From contig OY725490.1 of the NCBI GenBank assembly GCA_963281255.1, forward strand, positions 124,001 to 188,000: a stretch of DNA of 64,000 nt, written 5' to 3'. The notes beneath the pieces were generated by a model, which ran no database searches, was not told where the DNA came from, and saw nothing but the letters and a program-made list of their open reading frames with translations. The stretch's first letter is position 1. Every line of letters begins with the position of its first letter. Source of the stretch: Aphrocallistes beatrix (lineage: Eukaryota; Porifera; Hexactinellida; Sceptrulophora; Aphrocallistidae). Below are positions 21,947 to 33,612 of the stretch, piece after piece. The position numbers and the translations under genes are program-made.

Positions 21947-23200
21947 TTTGTTGAAAGTTAGTATCTTCAATTACTTTTAATATACTTTTCTGAAATGGCC
22001 CTGTTGCGTATATTCGAGAGAACGTGGATCCGTGAGAATCTTATACTGCATAACCATGGATGGTTTTGTAGCCTAGAATTCTGAGATTGTCCGCTGAATA
22101 GTGAGATTTAGTTTCACTTATTGGGACCGCTAGAGAGCTATTTTGACTTGTATATGTTCATTGACATTTTGACACCTTTTGTGGAAAGGTGTAAAAATAT
22201 TTCATAATTTGGATCCAAGTTCAAATCTCCACCATATAAGGAATATACGTACGTTCCATATTTGGTGCTATTTGGTCCAATATAATTTCCAAGAGTCAAC
22301 AGATAGACAGCGCACGCCGATCATGACATAAGACATCTCCTAGACTAGGAGTTGCACTAAAAATATTTACTATATTTTTTTGATATATTTTTTGGTGGAC
22401 AGAAAGCGGGCAAGCCCGCCCAGAAACATTTTAATATCTTATATGTTGCTGTTTTTTTTGTCTCGAATGAGCAATTATTTTCACTAAATTTATCCTTTAT
22501 TTGGAGGTAAATATGCATCATATTATGTGGTAGTCATTATTAATGTTCTATCTAGACTTTATAATTTGACATGACCCAGGAGAATCTAGGAGAGATGTTC
22601 TAATCTGCTCTTTTTACATAATTCATCTCTGCTCCAGATCCAAAACACCCCACATTTCCCGCATCTTCCACTCTGCCCCCACTTCTTTCGCCACAGTTTT
22701 TCCACCTGGATAATTCAAATGCGTAGAACACGAATTTAATATCAGAATGCATCTCCTTCCTTCGGCCCAGTATTGAAGTATGGTGACATAGTAAAGGAAC
22801 TAATAAGTGCTCGACCTATGAGTTTCTGCTGCACTCTGAATAACATAGACACAACATCAGATATTTCACAACACAAGCAACTGCAGAAATGGTTACTACA
22901 TAGTTTGAAACAGACACTTGTCCTAATTATTGTCTTATAATTATGTTTTCATATTGTACATATCCGCAAAGTTCACTCGTTTGCAACTGCAGATCATATT
23001 CAAACTGATTGCATTCTTGAGTGTTGAACTCAAGTTTTAGTTATCACATTGTGACTATAGCATAATTGTAAATTGATTGTTACATGAAAAGAACTTTCAA
23101 ATGCTCCTAATGAAGGTAAGCTGGGTGGGAGAAATTACTCTAAAATGTTTAGAGTTATGGAGTGAAGAATTAATGTTACACACGTAGATAGATAGTATTC
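21947..23200. other. Upstream region of receptor gene 1
   Basis: About 22,560-23,200 is shared, inverted, with 48,444-49,140 and 50,860-51,440. About 22,130-22,440 is a Helitron 5'-type segment with GACATAAGACATCTCC that shows the empty form of the mariner target found at 25,929. No coding frame of note. Confidence 0.5.
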
Positions 23201-23210
23201 TATATAAAAG
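23201..23210 (+). promoter_or_regulatory. TATA box of receptor gene 1
   Basis: TATATAAAAG lies 56 bp upstream of the ATG, within the block ATTCGCTTGCTCGAGAATG that all three complete receptor copies share between TATA and start codon. Confidence 0.55.
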
Positions 23211-23265
23211 ATTCGCTTGCTCGAGAATGCAATAAATTCTCAAACTATTTTTTAATAAATTTCTT

Positions 23266-26200
23266 ATGGAGTATCTGAAATTATTCTTGATCTGCACTGT
23301 GAGTTGTCAATCATAATAAATATTCCGACATTCATTTTTTGCTGAAAACACGTACTTTAAGATCTGTAGTTACATTTCTAAATCAATTTTAGCTCGTGAT
23401 GAACTGGACATGGATGATATCAGTTGCTCAGCAGAGTAAGTTTCCAACTACCGAATTTGAATACTATATTTAAACTTGAGGGAGGACAATTGATTTTATA
23501 GTTACTAATTCAGATATGGAGAATACAAATTTGAATTATAATTTAGTTAAATATCTTAAATATTAAAACGCTAGGATTTTTGTGTGTGTGTGTGTGTTTG
23601 TCCGAATTGATTGAAGAATTGGCAAGTCGTAAGAATATGGTAATTGGTATGCATGATATGACTACGATTAAGTTCTAAGATCTAAGCGAAATTTTCACAC
23701 TTCTACAAAAAAAATGGAAAACAATTTTTTACACCTTTTCTATACAAAATAGATGACTACACTATCACAATGGAAATCAACTACTTTATTTTCGGATCCA
23801 TATGATAAATTATTTGTTCACTTTTGTTTACAATATTTATATAAAGTAAAAAATTCCCAAAAAAGGTTAGATTGAGTAACTCCACACGCCCACAGGGCGA
23901 ATCTGCGGACACACAGTGTCCGCAAGACGCGCAGCGCAAACAAGCGAAGCGCGCTTGTAAATGTTAATTGGACTTTATAAATAATTTGCATTACAAGCGC
24001 ACCTCGCTTGCTTGCGTTGTGTAGCTTGCGGACATTTTGCGTCGGCAGAGGCGCCCTGTGGGCGCCTTACTCGATCTAACTTATTTGGGAATTTGTTCAC
24101 ATTTTATAAATATTGTAAACAAAATTTAACAAATAACTTTCTATATATACCCGAAAATATAATATTCGAAATCTGCACTCCAAAAATACCATGTCAACCA
24201 TTCCAAGCTAGTCCCCAGCGATTTTTTAAAATTTATCAAATGGTATTAAAATATGTATATAAAGGTGTGAAAATATACACAAAACCTTTTCTATTGCTAT
24301 ACACTATAATATAATTGAGACATATATGAGTTATTATTTTGAAGCATTAATAACAATGACAGCCTACAATAGTGTCGTACAATGATTATTATTGTGAGAG
24401 TGAAACCGTACATAACATTGTATAGAATAGGATGCGAAAAAAATTTTCTATTTTTTTTGAGTTGTGAAAATTACGCTTAGATTTTCGAATTTAATCGTAG
24501 ACGCATTTGACACAAACATGCCTATTTTCATGCCTCTACGACTTGCCAATTCTTCAATCATTTCGGACAAACAAACAAACAAACAAAGTATGATGTCGGT
24601 CGACAGACTGATAGTGTAGCTCCATTAAATGATTCGTAGGGTATTTGTATAATACAAGCGCGCTTCGCTTGTTTGCGCTGCGCGGCTTGCGGACACACAG
24701 TGTCCGCAGAGTCGCCCTGCGGGCACCTGGAGTTACTCAATCTAAACTATTTTTGGAATTTTTTTCCTTTATATATATATTGTAAACAAAGGTCAACGAA
24801 TAATTTTTCATATGGATCGGAAAATATGATATTCGAAACCTACACCCCTGAAAATCCCATGTCAACCGTTGAAAGCAAGTTTCCAGCATATTATTGAGAT
24901 TTGTTTACTTTATGTATATATTGTAAACAAAGGTCAACGAATAATTTTTCATATCGATCTGAAAATATGATATTCGAAATCTACACACCTAAAAACCCCT
25001 TGTCAATCGTTGGAAGCTAGTCTCTAGCATAATTTTCAAAATTCGTCAAATCGTGTGAAAATATGTATATAAAGGTGTGAAAATATACAAATATCCTTTT
25101 TAACTGCCATACACTATAATATATAATTGAGACATTTATATAAGTTATTGTTTTGAAGTATTAATAACAATGACAGCCTGCAATAGTGTCGTATAATGAT
25201 TTCTATTGTGAGAGTGAAGCCGTACATAGTATTGTATAGAAAAGGTGTGAAAAAATGTTTTCCATTTTTTTGCAGAGGTGTGAAAATTTCTCTTACATTT
25301 TCGAATTAATCCTAGATTCATCATTTGACACCTACATGCCAATTTTCGTATCTCTACGACTTGTCAATTCTTCAATCAATTAGGACAAACAAACAAACAA
25401 ACAAACAAATCCTAGCATTTTAATATATAAGATACAGCCTCAATTGAGTTTTAAACAATGTTTTAATTTCAGCCAATGTAGTTTCTAGTTTAGAGAGTTG
25501 TTAATGCGTATTGAGTCAGGTCTATTCCATATTAATTAATTGTATTAAATTCTGCTGGTACATTAAATCCCTGCAATTTTATTGGTCACCACATTTGTCA
25601 CATTTTGAGGCAAGGTGTAAAAATATTTACCTTCCTTGCATTAAGCTAGAGAGCGATTATAACTTGTCTATGTTCATTGAGGTACGTATAGTTCCTATTA
25701 ATCAGTAAAATGAAAGTTAACTGTTATGTTAAACTCCTGGATTCTGATTGGCTAATACATTTTGACACCTTTTGTGGAAAGGTGTGAAAGTATTTCATAA
25801 TTTGGACCCAGGTTCAAATCTCCACCATGTAGAAATATACAATCCAAATTTGTTGCAATTTAATCCAATCGAATTTCCAGGAGCGAACAAACGGACGGAT
25901 GGACGGACGTCGCACGCCGATCATGACATACGAGGGGTGGATGAAAAGTTTTGAGCCTAACAATGATAGAGTGTTGCTAGAACGATTAAACTTGGCAGTC
26001 ATTTAATTCAAATCTTATTATGACTAACTAGCTTATTTATTCACATTGACATATTTTTTTATTACTGTAGCAGAACTTTAAAGTTCATAGGTATCAACTT
26101 TTAGTGAAAATGGAGAAAATTGAATACCGGGCCGTCATCAAGTACCTCAATTTGAAAGGATTAACTCCCACGCAAATACATGATGATATGGTTATTACCT

Positions 26201-29200
26201 TGGGAGATGATGCCCCCTCATTTGCAACTGTAAAAAGGTGGGTAGCGGATTTCAAAAGAGGGAGAAGCAGTATTGAAGATGAGCCAAGGTCTGGCAGGCC
26301 TTCCACTGCCTCATCACAGGCAAACATTGATCATGTGCACCAAATGGTGATGAACGACAGACGACTAACTATTCGCTCCATAGCTACTGTCATTGGCATC
26401 TCCCATGAGAGAGTTGAGAACATTCTAACCAAAGAACTTGGAATGGTAAAGGTTTCCGCTAGATGGATCCCACGCCTTTTGAACCCTGATCAAAAGCGCA
26501 CCAGATTGACCATGTCTAAGGAAAACTTGGACCTTTTTGAGGCTGATCCGACTGATTTTATCGAGCGATTTTTGACAGAGGATGAGTGTTGGGTCCATCA
26601 CTTCGAACCAGAGACCAAACAACAGTCCATGCAGTGGAAACACCCGTCCTCACCTCCTCCAAAGAAGGCAAAGGTCGTTTCTTCCGCTGGGAAAGTGATG
26701 GCCTCAGTTTTTTGGGATTCCAAAGGGGTTGTGTTCGTGGACTACCTTCCAAAGGGCCAAACCATCAATGGCGAATACTATGCTAATTTGTTACGGCAGC
26801 TGCGCGAAGCTATCAAGGAGAAACGACGGGGGAAGTTGACAAAAGGTGTCTTGTTCCACCAGGACAATGCACCTTCTCACAAGGCCGCCATTGCAATGGC
26901 TACTATCCATGACTGTGGCTTCGACCTCATTCAGCACCCACCATACTCTCCCGATTTGGCACCATCGGACTTCCATCTCTTCCCAAACATGAAGAAACAT
27001 TTGGCTGGTAGGCATTTTCACACTAATGATGAGGTGATGTCCGCCGTCGGGGACTTTTTTGACGATCAAGAGGAAATCTTTTACAAAGCAGGAATCCAGG
27101 CGCTGAAACACCGCTGGAAAAAGTGTGTGGACCGTCAAGGGGACTATGTCGAAAAATAAATACCTAAATAAATCATTCCAGAAAAGCAACATAGTTAGGC
27201 TCAAAACTTTTTATCCACCCCTCGTAAGGCATCTTCTATACTAGGAGCTGCACTGAAAATCAGAGCATTTTAATATACGTATAAGATAACCATCCATATG
27301 GAAAATACTCCTGTGTACTAATATTTTATGGTATTCAGTGTAGATATTTTCATTGATCAAAATGTCAATTGATTTTGTAACAAATATAATCGATATTCGA
27401 ATTAACTGCTCTTCTTTTTTCCAACATATATAGTGTATTTCATTTCTACTACTAGGTAGGCTATCTGTATCTTCATTTTAGTTCTACCGTTTCAATCTCC
27501 AACTATCACTGCAGTAAACTCAACAGCTCTGAGGATTACTTGGGATGTATTTCCTTTAAATGAAGATGGTACTCTCACTTATAGTATTGATACTATCACC
27601 AGTGAGGTACGCAATACCGAAAACACAGTTAGTTTTCAATCTCCGAATGGAGCCCAATCAATCGTATTGAATGATCTGTTTCCTTACAACACGTACGAGG
27701 TAACTCTTTCTGCTGATCACTCAAGTTCATCAATTTATATTATTCCAAAACTGCTAATACAGAGGACAGCTGAAGCACGTAAGTCTAACAACACATATTA
27801 GTTCTTTAACTGTAGAATGCCCAGCATATACATGGCTTCACACTTTTATGTCTTCAGTGCCATATAAAATGACGGAGACATCCGCGATATCGCGGACACT
27901 GTGTCCCCTCTGGGGATTCTACGGTTAGCTATGTTAAAAAGGATCAATACTACTCGACCATCTCAATTTCGTGTTTTGTTTCTCAAACCGCGAAATGAAT
28001 AGACCATTCTAACAAATACCAACACATTGAGAAAATCATTCTAACAAATGCAAACCGTAAAATTCTAACAAATGGTGTGCCCCTTCCTCAACAGTAATTG
28101 CTGACAATTAAATCATAAATAATTATGTTTTCACACATTAGTTGTTGTACATACATACAGTGTACTAATGATCATAGGCGCCGAACCCGGGGGGGCTGGG
28201 GGGGCTCGAGCCCCCCCCTGGATTCGAAGATGGCCCATAGACGCAATACAAAATTTAGGGCTGAGCCCCCCCTGGAAACCTGAAATTGTCCTTAGATTTC
28301 GAAAAGTTCGGCGCCTATGCTAATGATATCTCCTTCGTAGCTGCTGGAGCATCTCGACTAATATCAGTGGAGTCCGAGAATGCAACCACGATTGAAGTTG
28401 TATGGTCAGCTCCTATAGCGTTGGAGCAGAATGGAAACATTAGCAGTTTCCTCATAGAAGTAATCAACAGCAACATTTCCTCTCAATTCAGCCAAACCTT
28501 TGAGGTCAACTTGCTTTATCCAATCTCAAACTCCACAACTTTCAATCAGAACGTCAGTGTGGATGCAGGCTTTACCTATACGGTGACTGTGAGAGCAATG
28601 AATGGAGCAGGACTGGGAGAAAGGAGTGAGTCGCTGGGAGTGACAACACCAGAAACTGGTAAGCAAATTATTTCCTATCAACATAGTACATACATCATAT
28701 GAGAGTTCAAGCTTTTGAAATATATGGGCCTTATCTAGCTTTTAGACACTATTCAATCGAGTAATTTTGTTTTGAACCATCAAGAAATCCATTCAATAGT
28801 TCGGGAAGATTGTTACCAGTGGTAGCCACTAGTGCATCAGGTTTCAACCTTTTTGGTCGTGGATCTACACAGATATGTCTTGATTCATAGGCCCTCATTT
28901 AATATTAAGACATAAAAAGTTCATATCCCATAGATCACAGGATGGGAATCAGTGCCCGAGAGCTATTACCTAAAATATTTATTGCCTCTTTCACCGTTCG
29001 AAGCATGGTTTCTTGAGTAATTAGAAAGTTACGTAACAAATAGGGAGATATTCCAGAATATAATATTGAGTTCTTTATTCCAGAACTCTTAATTCTAGCT
29101 TACCATTGGATATTTCTCTAGTTCCTCCAAATGTTGTTCCATTTCTCTCTTCGGAAATAACGGTGGTCCAACAGAATCCGACAGATGTCACTCTCCAGTT

Positions 29201-31917
29201 CCCTATTGTGACGACACTCTTTCTGAACGGAATACTGGTTGGCTACGGAATAAGCTATGTCGGCATTCTAAGTGAGGTGGAATTATTCGGTTCAAATGGG
29301 TCCACGAATTATGAAGAACTTCCTGAAGTTAGCTTCTTCGCTCCTCCAGATCAAGAACTCACTCTGAGCAGTTTAATTCCCAACTTCAGATATGTAGTAT
29401 CTGTCAATGCTCAGAATTCTCGGGGAGTGACTGCAACAGTGAGCCTATCACTGCCACCGAAACAAACTGATGGTAACGGAATGCTTTAATTAATCTTAAT
29501 CTACATTTAATATCCAAAATTGGTTCAATATTTCCAATTTGAAAGATATCCACAACTTTGTAAAATATTTATATAGACAAGCGCGCTTCGCTTGCTTGCG
29601 CTGCGCGGCTGGCGGACACTTTGTGTCCGCCTGGAGGTGACATTGGTTAATTATAAGGGAGATATAATCTCTAAATATGTCCATCTTAGTTTTAAAATCG
29701 ATATCGCTCGAAAAAACACCAAATTTGTCAATTTTTATAATTTTTGATGAATAATGATGACGTCATAGAAAAGTGATGAGTCATAATTTTTCGATGATAG
29801 TTGCATCATATGTGAAACGTGTTAGTATACAAATTCTATTATAATTTCAGCCTTTTATCTCCTATAATGGCTGAGTTATGTCCGAATAACTGTGTTGCTT
29901 AACTTTTAAAAATGTGACAATGACGTCATAATTCCATGATGAGTCGACATTTTCGTCTGAGCTCAGAACTTACTGGAGCCATAGCCAAAAGACTCCCACA
30001 TGCCAAAAATCAGCTTTCTGCGCCTGGAAGTTTCTTCAATCAATTCGTTATATATATATATATATATATATATTAATCGAGTTTTAATAGTAAGGATATG
30101 AATCACTTTATTAGAGGAAAGAAACGATCTAGCATCCTTACTATTAAAACTCGATTAATGTGTATATATATATATATATATATAGGTAACGAATTGATTG
30201 AAGAAACTGCTAGACGCAGAAAGCTGATTTATGGAATGTGAGAGTTTTTTGGCTATGGCTCCAGTAAGTTCTGAGCTCAGACGAAAATGTCGACTCATTA
30301 TGGAATTATGACGTCATTGTCACATTTTTAAAAGTTAAGCTATACAGTTATTCGAGCATAACTCCATTACAACGCCATTACAGGTACAACGCCATTACAG
30401 GAAATAGAAGGCTGAAATTTTAATAGATTGTGTATATTAACATACTTCACATATCATGCAAATATCATCTAAAAATGATGACTCATCCCTCTCTTATGAC
30501 GTCATCATTACGCATCAAAATTTGAAAAATTGATAAATTTTGTGATTTTTCTTGCGATATAGATTATAACAGTAGGACAGACATATTTAGAGATGTTATC
30601 TCCCTTACAATTAAACAATGCAACCCCAGGCGACCGAAGGGATCCTCCGGGGGACACAAAGTGTCCGCTAGCCGCGCAGCGAAAGCAAGCGAAGCGCGCT
30701 TGTTACTATAGTTTCACATTTTACTTAAATTAGTGCATATTTTGATTCAATATTGTTGCTTAGTTCCCAGCGGAGTTCCTGTTAATGTAAGCCTAGCAGC
30801 TGTCTCCTCCAATCAAATCAACTTGACTTGGAGCCTCAATCTGCGGAATGTGAACGGTCGCTTGCTCGCATTCCATGTGTACCATTCTCCTGTGAATATG
30901 CATAACCCAACTGTTGTTGTTTACGACGTGATGCGAGGAGACATTGGTCCGTACTCGGTGCAGATTGGAGGTTTGTCTGCTAACCTCTACTATGATGTGA
31001 CTGTTTCGATTGTGAATAACGTCGGAGAAGGAATGAACTCTACTGTGGAGAAAGCTAGAACCTTTCCTGCACGTGAGTTGTAATGATACATGTTCACAAA
31101 TATATTATGAATATTCTGAGTTTACTGTTCAATTTGACAGTTCCTTCTAACAACCTACCTCCTGCGACAACTCCTCTGTCGAGTACTCCGACTTCATTGG
31201 TGGTCCTGATTCCCGCTCAACCCTTGTTCCCAACAGCAGACATTGCGTAAGAGAGAATCTTTCAATGCATTATAGTGCTATGATTTTATTGTAGTTCATT
31301 CTTTCATCCCATCCTGTTTGAATTTGAACTTTTTTTGGATGCACAAAATGAATGATGGAAATGACAGAAACTTGTTTGTATCGATGCATTCAAATACTTG
31401 TTATCAGATTTTTACTAATACATTCCTCTAGTGTGATATACGTGATTGTTGACACAAACACACCTCCAGTATTCACAAATTATTCCAGCGCAGAAGTGTA
31501 CAATCCTGTCTCAGCATCTCAAGATGGTCGCGTCTCATTGGGAGGTGTTCCAGCTGGTAGCATTCGCATACGAGCAGTTCTCGGTCCGAGCTACTTCAGT
31601 GGTCAAAATGACTATTTTGAGTTTACTCTGGGAGATGGGAAACTCACCGATTACAATGGACTGACGGTGACTAACTCTCCACTTGATTCCAGCACCAGTA
31701 ACCACATCAGTTACTATATCCTGTTCAAAGATGAGAATGGAGTGAGTGAGAGTAAATATACATTTTTAAATCGATTAATTGAAATTTATATCTTTTCCTT
31801 TTCAGCAAACTTCACCATCTCTGAGTCTCATTAATGGTCTTTTCACTCACACAGGTAACATCTATTTGGTATAGCTGGAATTATGTTTGTCTATGATATA
31901 CCTTTTTCTCTCATTAG

Positions 31918-31965
<48 letters not shown>

Positions 31966-32156
31966 AGATTTGTCATATCTGCTACTCACTTCCTCTCGCT
32001 GCCTTGGTCATTCTCACATTGATTGCTATAATGATAATTACCATCGTTTCCTACTTCATTTGGGACTTACGTCAGAGGAGAGTCACTCCTGTGGAAACGG
32101 CGATCTCTCGTGAACAAAAAGAAGAGAAAGTTCCAGCCTCCCAAACCGGAAGATAA
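23266..32156 (+). CDS. FN3 receptor gene 1: type I membrane protein, ten exons
   Basis: Exons by GT-AG junctions and frame: 23266-23298, 23393-23435, 27482-27778, 28341-28658, 29122-29472, 30764-31072, 31141-31246, 31432-31741, 31806-31854, 31918-32156. They join into 2055 nt, 684 aa, with no stop. Exons 1-2 encode a hydrophobic signal peptide ([11 protein letters not shown]...). Four phase 1-1 exons each encode one FN3 domain (about residues 26-124, 125-230, 231-347, 348-450). A Pro/Thr linker (to 485), a juxtamembrane block with FTLGDG (486-589), a Thr/Ala stalk, a membrane helix (about 630-654) and a 30-residue tail follow. Many N-glycosylation sites (NST, NAT, NGS, NVS, NLT). The juxtamembrane block weakly recalls receptor tyrosine phosphatases, but there is no catalytic domain. 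Intron 2 is swollen to 4 kb by transposons. Likely an adhesion or recognition receptor; ligand unknown. Confidence 0.82.
23554..23957 (+). mobile_element. Helitron-like element, internally deleted, in intron 2
   Basis: Starts TCTTAAATATTAAAACGC and ends GCGCGCTTG. Receptor copies 3 and 4 preserve the empty site: TTAGTTAAAT followed directly by TTAAATGTTAA, while here the element separates TTAGTTAAATA from TAAATGTTAA. No target duplication. A (GT)n run follows the 5' end. Confidence 0.75.
23994..24588 (-). mobile_element. Helitron-like element lacking its 5' terminus
   Basis: The hairpin 3' end is at 23,994. The interior matches the 24655-25432 copy. Its TC terminus is missing after the AAACAAACAAAC run. 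Confidence 0.55.
24655..25432 (-). mobile_element. Helitron-like element, subfamily 1, complete
   Basis: Minus-strand start TCTTATATATTAAAATGC, end GCGCGCTTG, flanked by A and T. The 3' half contains two tandem copies of a roughly 130-bp unit (markers TTGTAAACAAAGGTCAACGA and CCTACACCCCTGAAAATCCC). A clear inverted repeat GCGGACAC-ACA-GTGTCCGC sits next to the terminal hairpin. Confidence 0.7.
25931..27224 (+). mobile_element. mariner element, apparently complete
   Basis: 1,294 bp with inverted termini CGAGGGGTGGATGAAAAGTT and, at the right end, CGAGGGGTGGATAAAAAGTT; TA duplicated on both sides. The related uninterrupted sequence near 22,321 reads CATGACATAAGACATC, which is exactly the flanks joined with one TA. 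Confidence 0.93.
26110..27159 (+). CDS. mariner transposase (DD34D)
   Basis: An uninterrupted 349-codon transposase, the usual mariner length. ATG at 26110. The N-terminal third carries the helix-turn-helix pair that binds the element ends ([28 protein letters not shown] linker; [16 protein letters not shown]). The mariner inter-domain motif appears as [11 protein letters not shown]. The catalytic aspartates are in [17 protein letters not shown] and LAPSDFH, with 34 residues between the second and third. It resembles the SETMAR/HsMar-type mariner subfamily by motif. The frame, termini and duplications are all intact, so this copy could have been active recently. It lies in the transcribed strand of receptor intron 2. 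Confidence 0.95.
   Translation: MEKIEYRAVIKYLNLKGLTPTQIHDDMVITLGDDAPSFATVKRWVADFKRGRSSIEDEPRSGRPSTASSQANIDHVHQMVMNDRRLTIRSIATVIGISHERVENILTKELGMVKVSARWIPRLLNPDQKRTRLTMSKENLDLFEADPTDFIERFLTEDECWVHHFEPETKQQSMQWKHPSSPPPKKAKVVSSAGKVMASVFWDSKGVVFVDYLPKGQTINGEYYANLLRQLREAIKEKRRGKLTKGVLFHQDNAPSHKAAIAMATIHDCGFDLIQHPPYSPDLAPSDFHLFPNMKKHLAGRHFHTNDEVMSAVGDFFDDQEEIFYKAGIQALKHRWKKCVDRQGDYVEK
28173..28319. mobile_element. 147-bp hAT-type MITE next to a splice acceptor
   Basis: Inverted termini CATAGGCGCCGAAC, GC-rich interior with runs of G and C, and an 8-bp duplication CTAATGAT on both sides (28165-28172 and 28320-28327). Receptor copies 3 and 4 have a single CTAATGAT here. It ends 21 bp before exon 4. 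Confidence 0.92.
29578..30096 (-). mobile_element. Helitron-like element, subfamily 3
   Basis: Minus-strand start TCCTTACTATTAAAACTCG, a (TA)n run, then AACGAATTGATTGAAGAAAC; end GCGCGCTTG. Faces the next element in opposite orientation with 38 bp of intron between them. Confidence 0.7.
30135..30702 (+). mobile_element. Helitron-like element, subfamily 3, with exact empty site
   Basis: Starts TCCTTACTATTAAAACTCG, ends GAAGCGCGCTTG. The empty intron in copies 3 and 4 reads GATCTAGCATTACTATAG; here GATCTAGCA precedes and TTACTATAG follows the element. Insertion is therefore between A and T with no duplication, as known for Helitrons. Confidence 0.82.
31921..31964 (+). repeat. Coding trinucleotide repeat (ACT/GCT)
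   Basis: Encodes five Thr followed by eight Ala between the juxtamembrane exon and the membrane helix. The other copies have shorter, interrupted versions (TSAAAAT in copy 3; TAATTSAAAT in copies 2 and 4). Confidence 0.9.
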
Positions 32157-33612
32157 TCCCTCTGAATCCTAAACTCAGCTGTGATGAATTACTGTGTGAT
32201 TACTGTTCTTATTTAACTTTCCACTAGTTTGTTACTGTACATAGTTTAGGCATTAATGTTAAGTGAGTTGAGAGAGTGAAAGAATGGTTTGAGATATTCT
32301 TTGAACCAATTTTGTATGCTAACCTTTTGATTTGTACAAGTATTCTCTTTGAAGATTGAATGTATAATTTTTCTTGCATAGTTTCAGTATTTGGGCCTCA
32401 TGAATGTGATCCCAGAATTTGTTAAATCTGTGGCAGAGCAGGGACAATGGTCTTATGTGAATCATGATTACTTGACAAATGAATAATTTCTGATTTTGTT
32501 AGTAACTGCTATATCTTGCATTATAGTGCGAATTATGATTACAAAACTAATGAATTATTTCTGATTTTGATAGTAACTGTTATATCTTGCACTATGCGAG
32601 TCATAATTACAAACCAAATGATACTTTCCATATCTTTTGCTTCTGTGTTCTATTATTATTCAAAACTATTAAGCTCGATATACTTATTTTTATTTACTCA
32701 GAGCAGTTCAGTGGTCCTGGGCTAAATATTCAATGATGCTTTGGAACCCTATTACCCCTAAAATGTAAACAGGATTGAATTCTCGATGAATTTAATTAAA
32801 ATTCGATAGAATTAAATATTGCATAAATTGCATTACATCCATCAATAATTAACTTTTCGAGACTTCATTTCAACTAATACCAGTATGAAGTTCACTTTCA
32901 ATTGACAAGAGAGATAAGTAAGCAAGTCTTCCTTGCTTCATAGAAGTTCTCTTTTCATTTAAAATACGTTTCAGGCTCAAAATGAGCGCTTTCCTGTTGC
33001 ATTAGTTATTATCAGCGACAAATATATATGAATCTCAACTTCTACTTGTATCAAATATGCTTTAGTCAGAATTCATTACTAAACATTTTATTAGTTTTAT
33101 GTAACTTAATTTTATCATTTATACTTACTTTTAAATTATTTGAACTTTCAAACTCTTCCAACTTTCACCTAAAAATGGAAACCTGACGTCTCTGCCGAAG
33201 TTCACTTTAAATGACAAATTCGGCAATTTAAAAAATCATTTTGACTGACGTATGATTGATGTCGTGGCTCAAGACTCATTGGGGTGTGATGCAAAAGATT
33301 AGGAGCGCTTCGGATTCGACGATTGTCCCTGCTCTGCCACAGATTTGATAAATTCTGGGATCCACTTCATGAGCCCACATACTGAAACTATTATAGACAA
33401 ATTATTCATTCAACCTTCAAAGGGAACATTTCACGAATCAAAAGCACCTAAAATTGGTTCAAAGAAGATCTCAAACCATTCTTTCACTCTCTTAACTCAC
33501 TTAACATTAATGCCTAAACTATGTACAGTAACAAACTAGTGGAAAGTTAAATAAGAACAGTAATCACACAGTAATTCATCACAGCTGAGTTTAGGATTCA
33601 GAGGGATTAGCT
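32157..33612. other. Convergent spacer between receptor copies 1 and 2
   Basis: The first and last 300-400 bp are inverted relatives of each other (the two 3' flanks; shared TGTCCCTGCTCTGCCACAGA). The middle (about 32,500-33,290) is single-copy AT-rich DNA, and the same spacer in the same direction lies at 40,757-43,885. Confidence 0.6.

Larger units (their letters stand above)
25433..27286 (-). mobile_element. Helitron-like segment hosting the mariner
   Basis: The right end, TCTTATACGTATATTAAAATGC on the minus strand, abuts receptor intron sequence at 27,287. The interior (GACACCTTTTGTGGAAAGGTG near 25,768) recurs near 22,165 and, inverted, near 53,000. The 3' hairpin end belonging to this piece is not obvious, so it may be a nested or truncated member of the array that starts at 23,994. 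Confidence 0.5.

Noticed and set aside
28286-28702. Open frame reading into FN3-2 with its own ATG
   Set aside because: The start lies inside the hAT MITE; the paralogs show that the coding part begins at the splice acceptor 28341.
29106-29121. Apparent in-frame start before the FN3-3 exon (MDISL)
   Set aside because: This is intron and splice-acceptor sequence; the preceding frame contains the TAG of the acceptor, and phase requires the exon to start at 29122.
30050-30185. (TA)n runs as possible regulatory or origin elements
   Set aside because: They are the internal TA microsatellite of subfamily 3 Helitron-like elements, also seen at 50,266-50,303.
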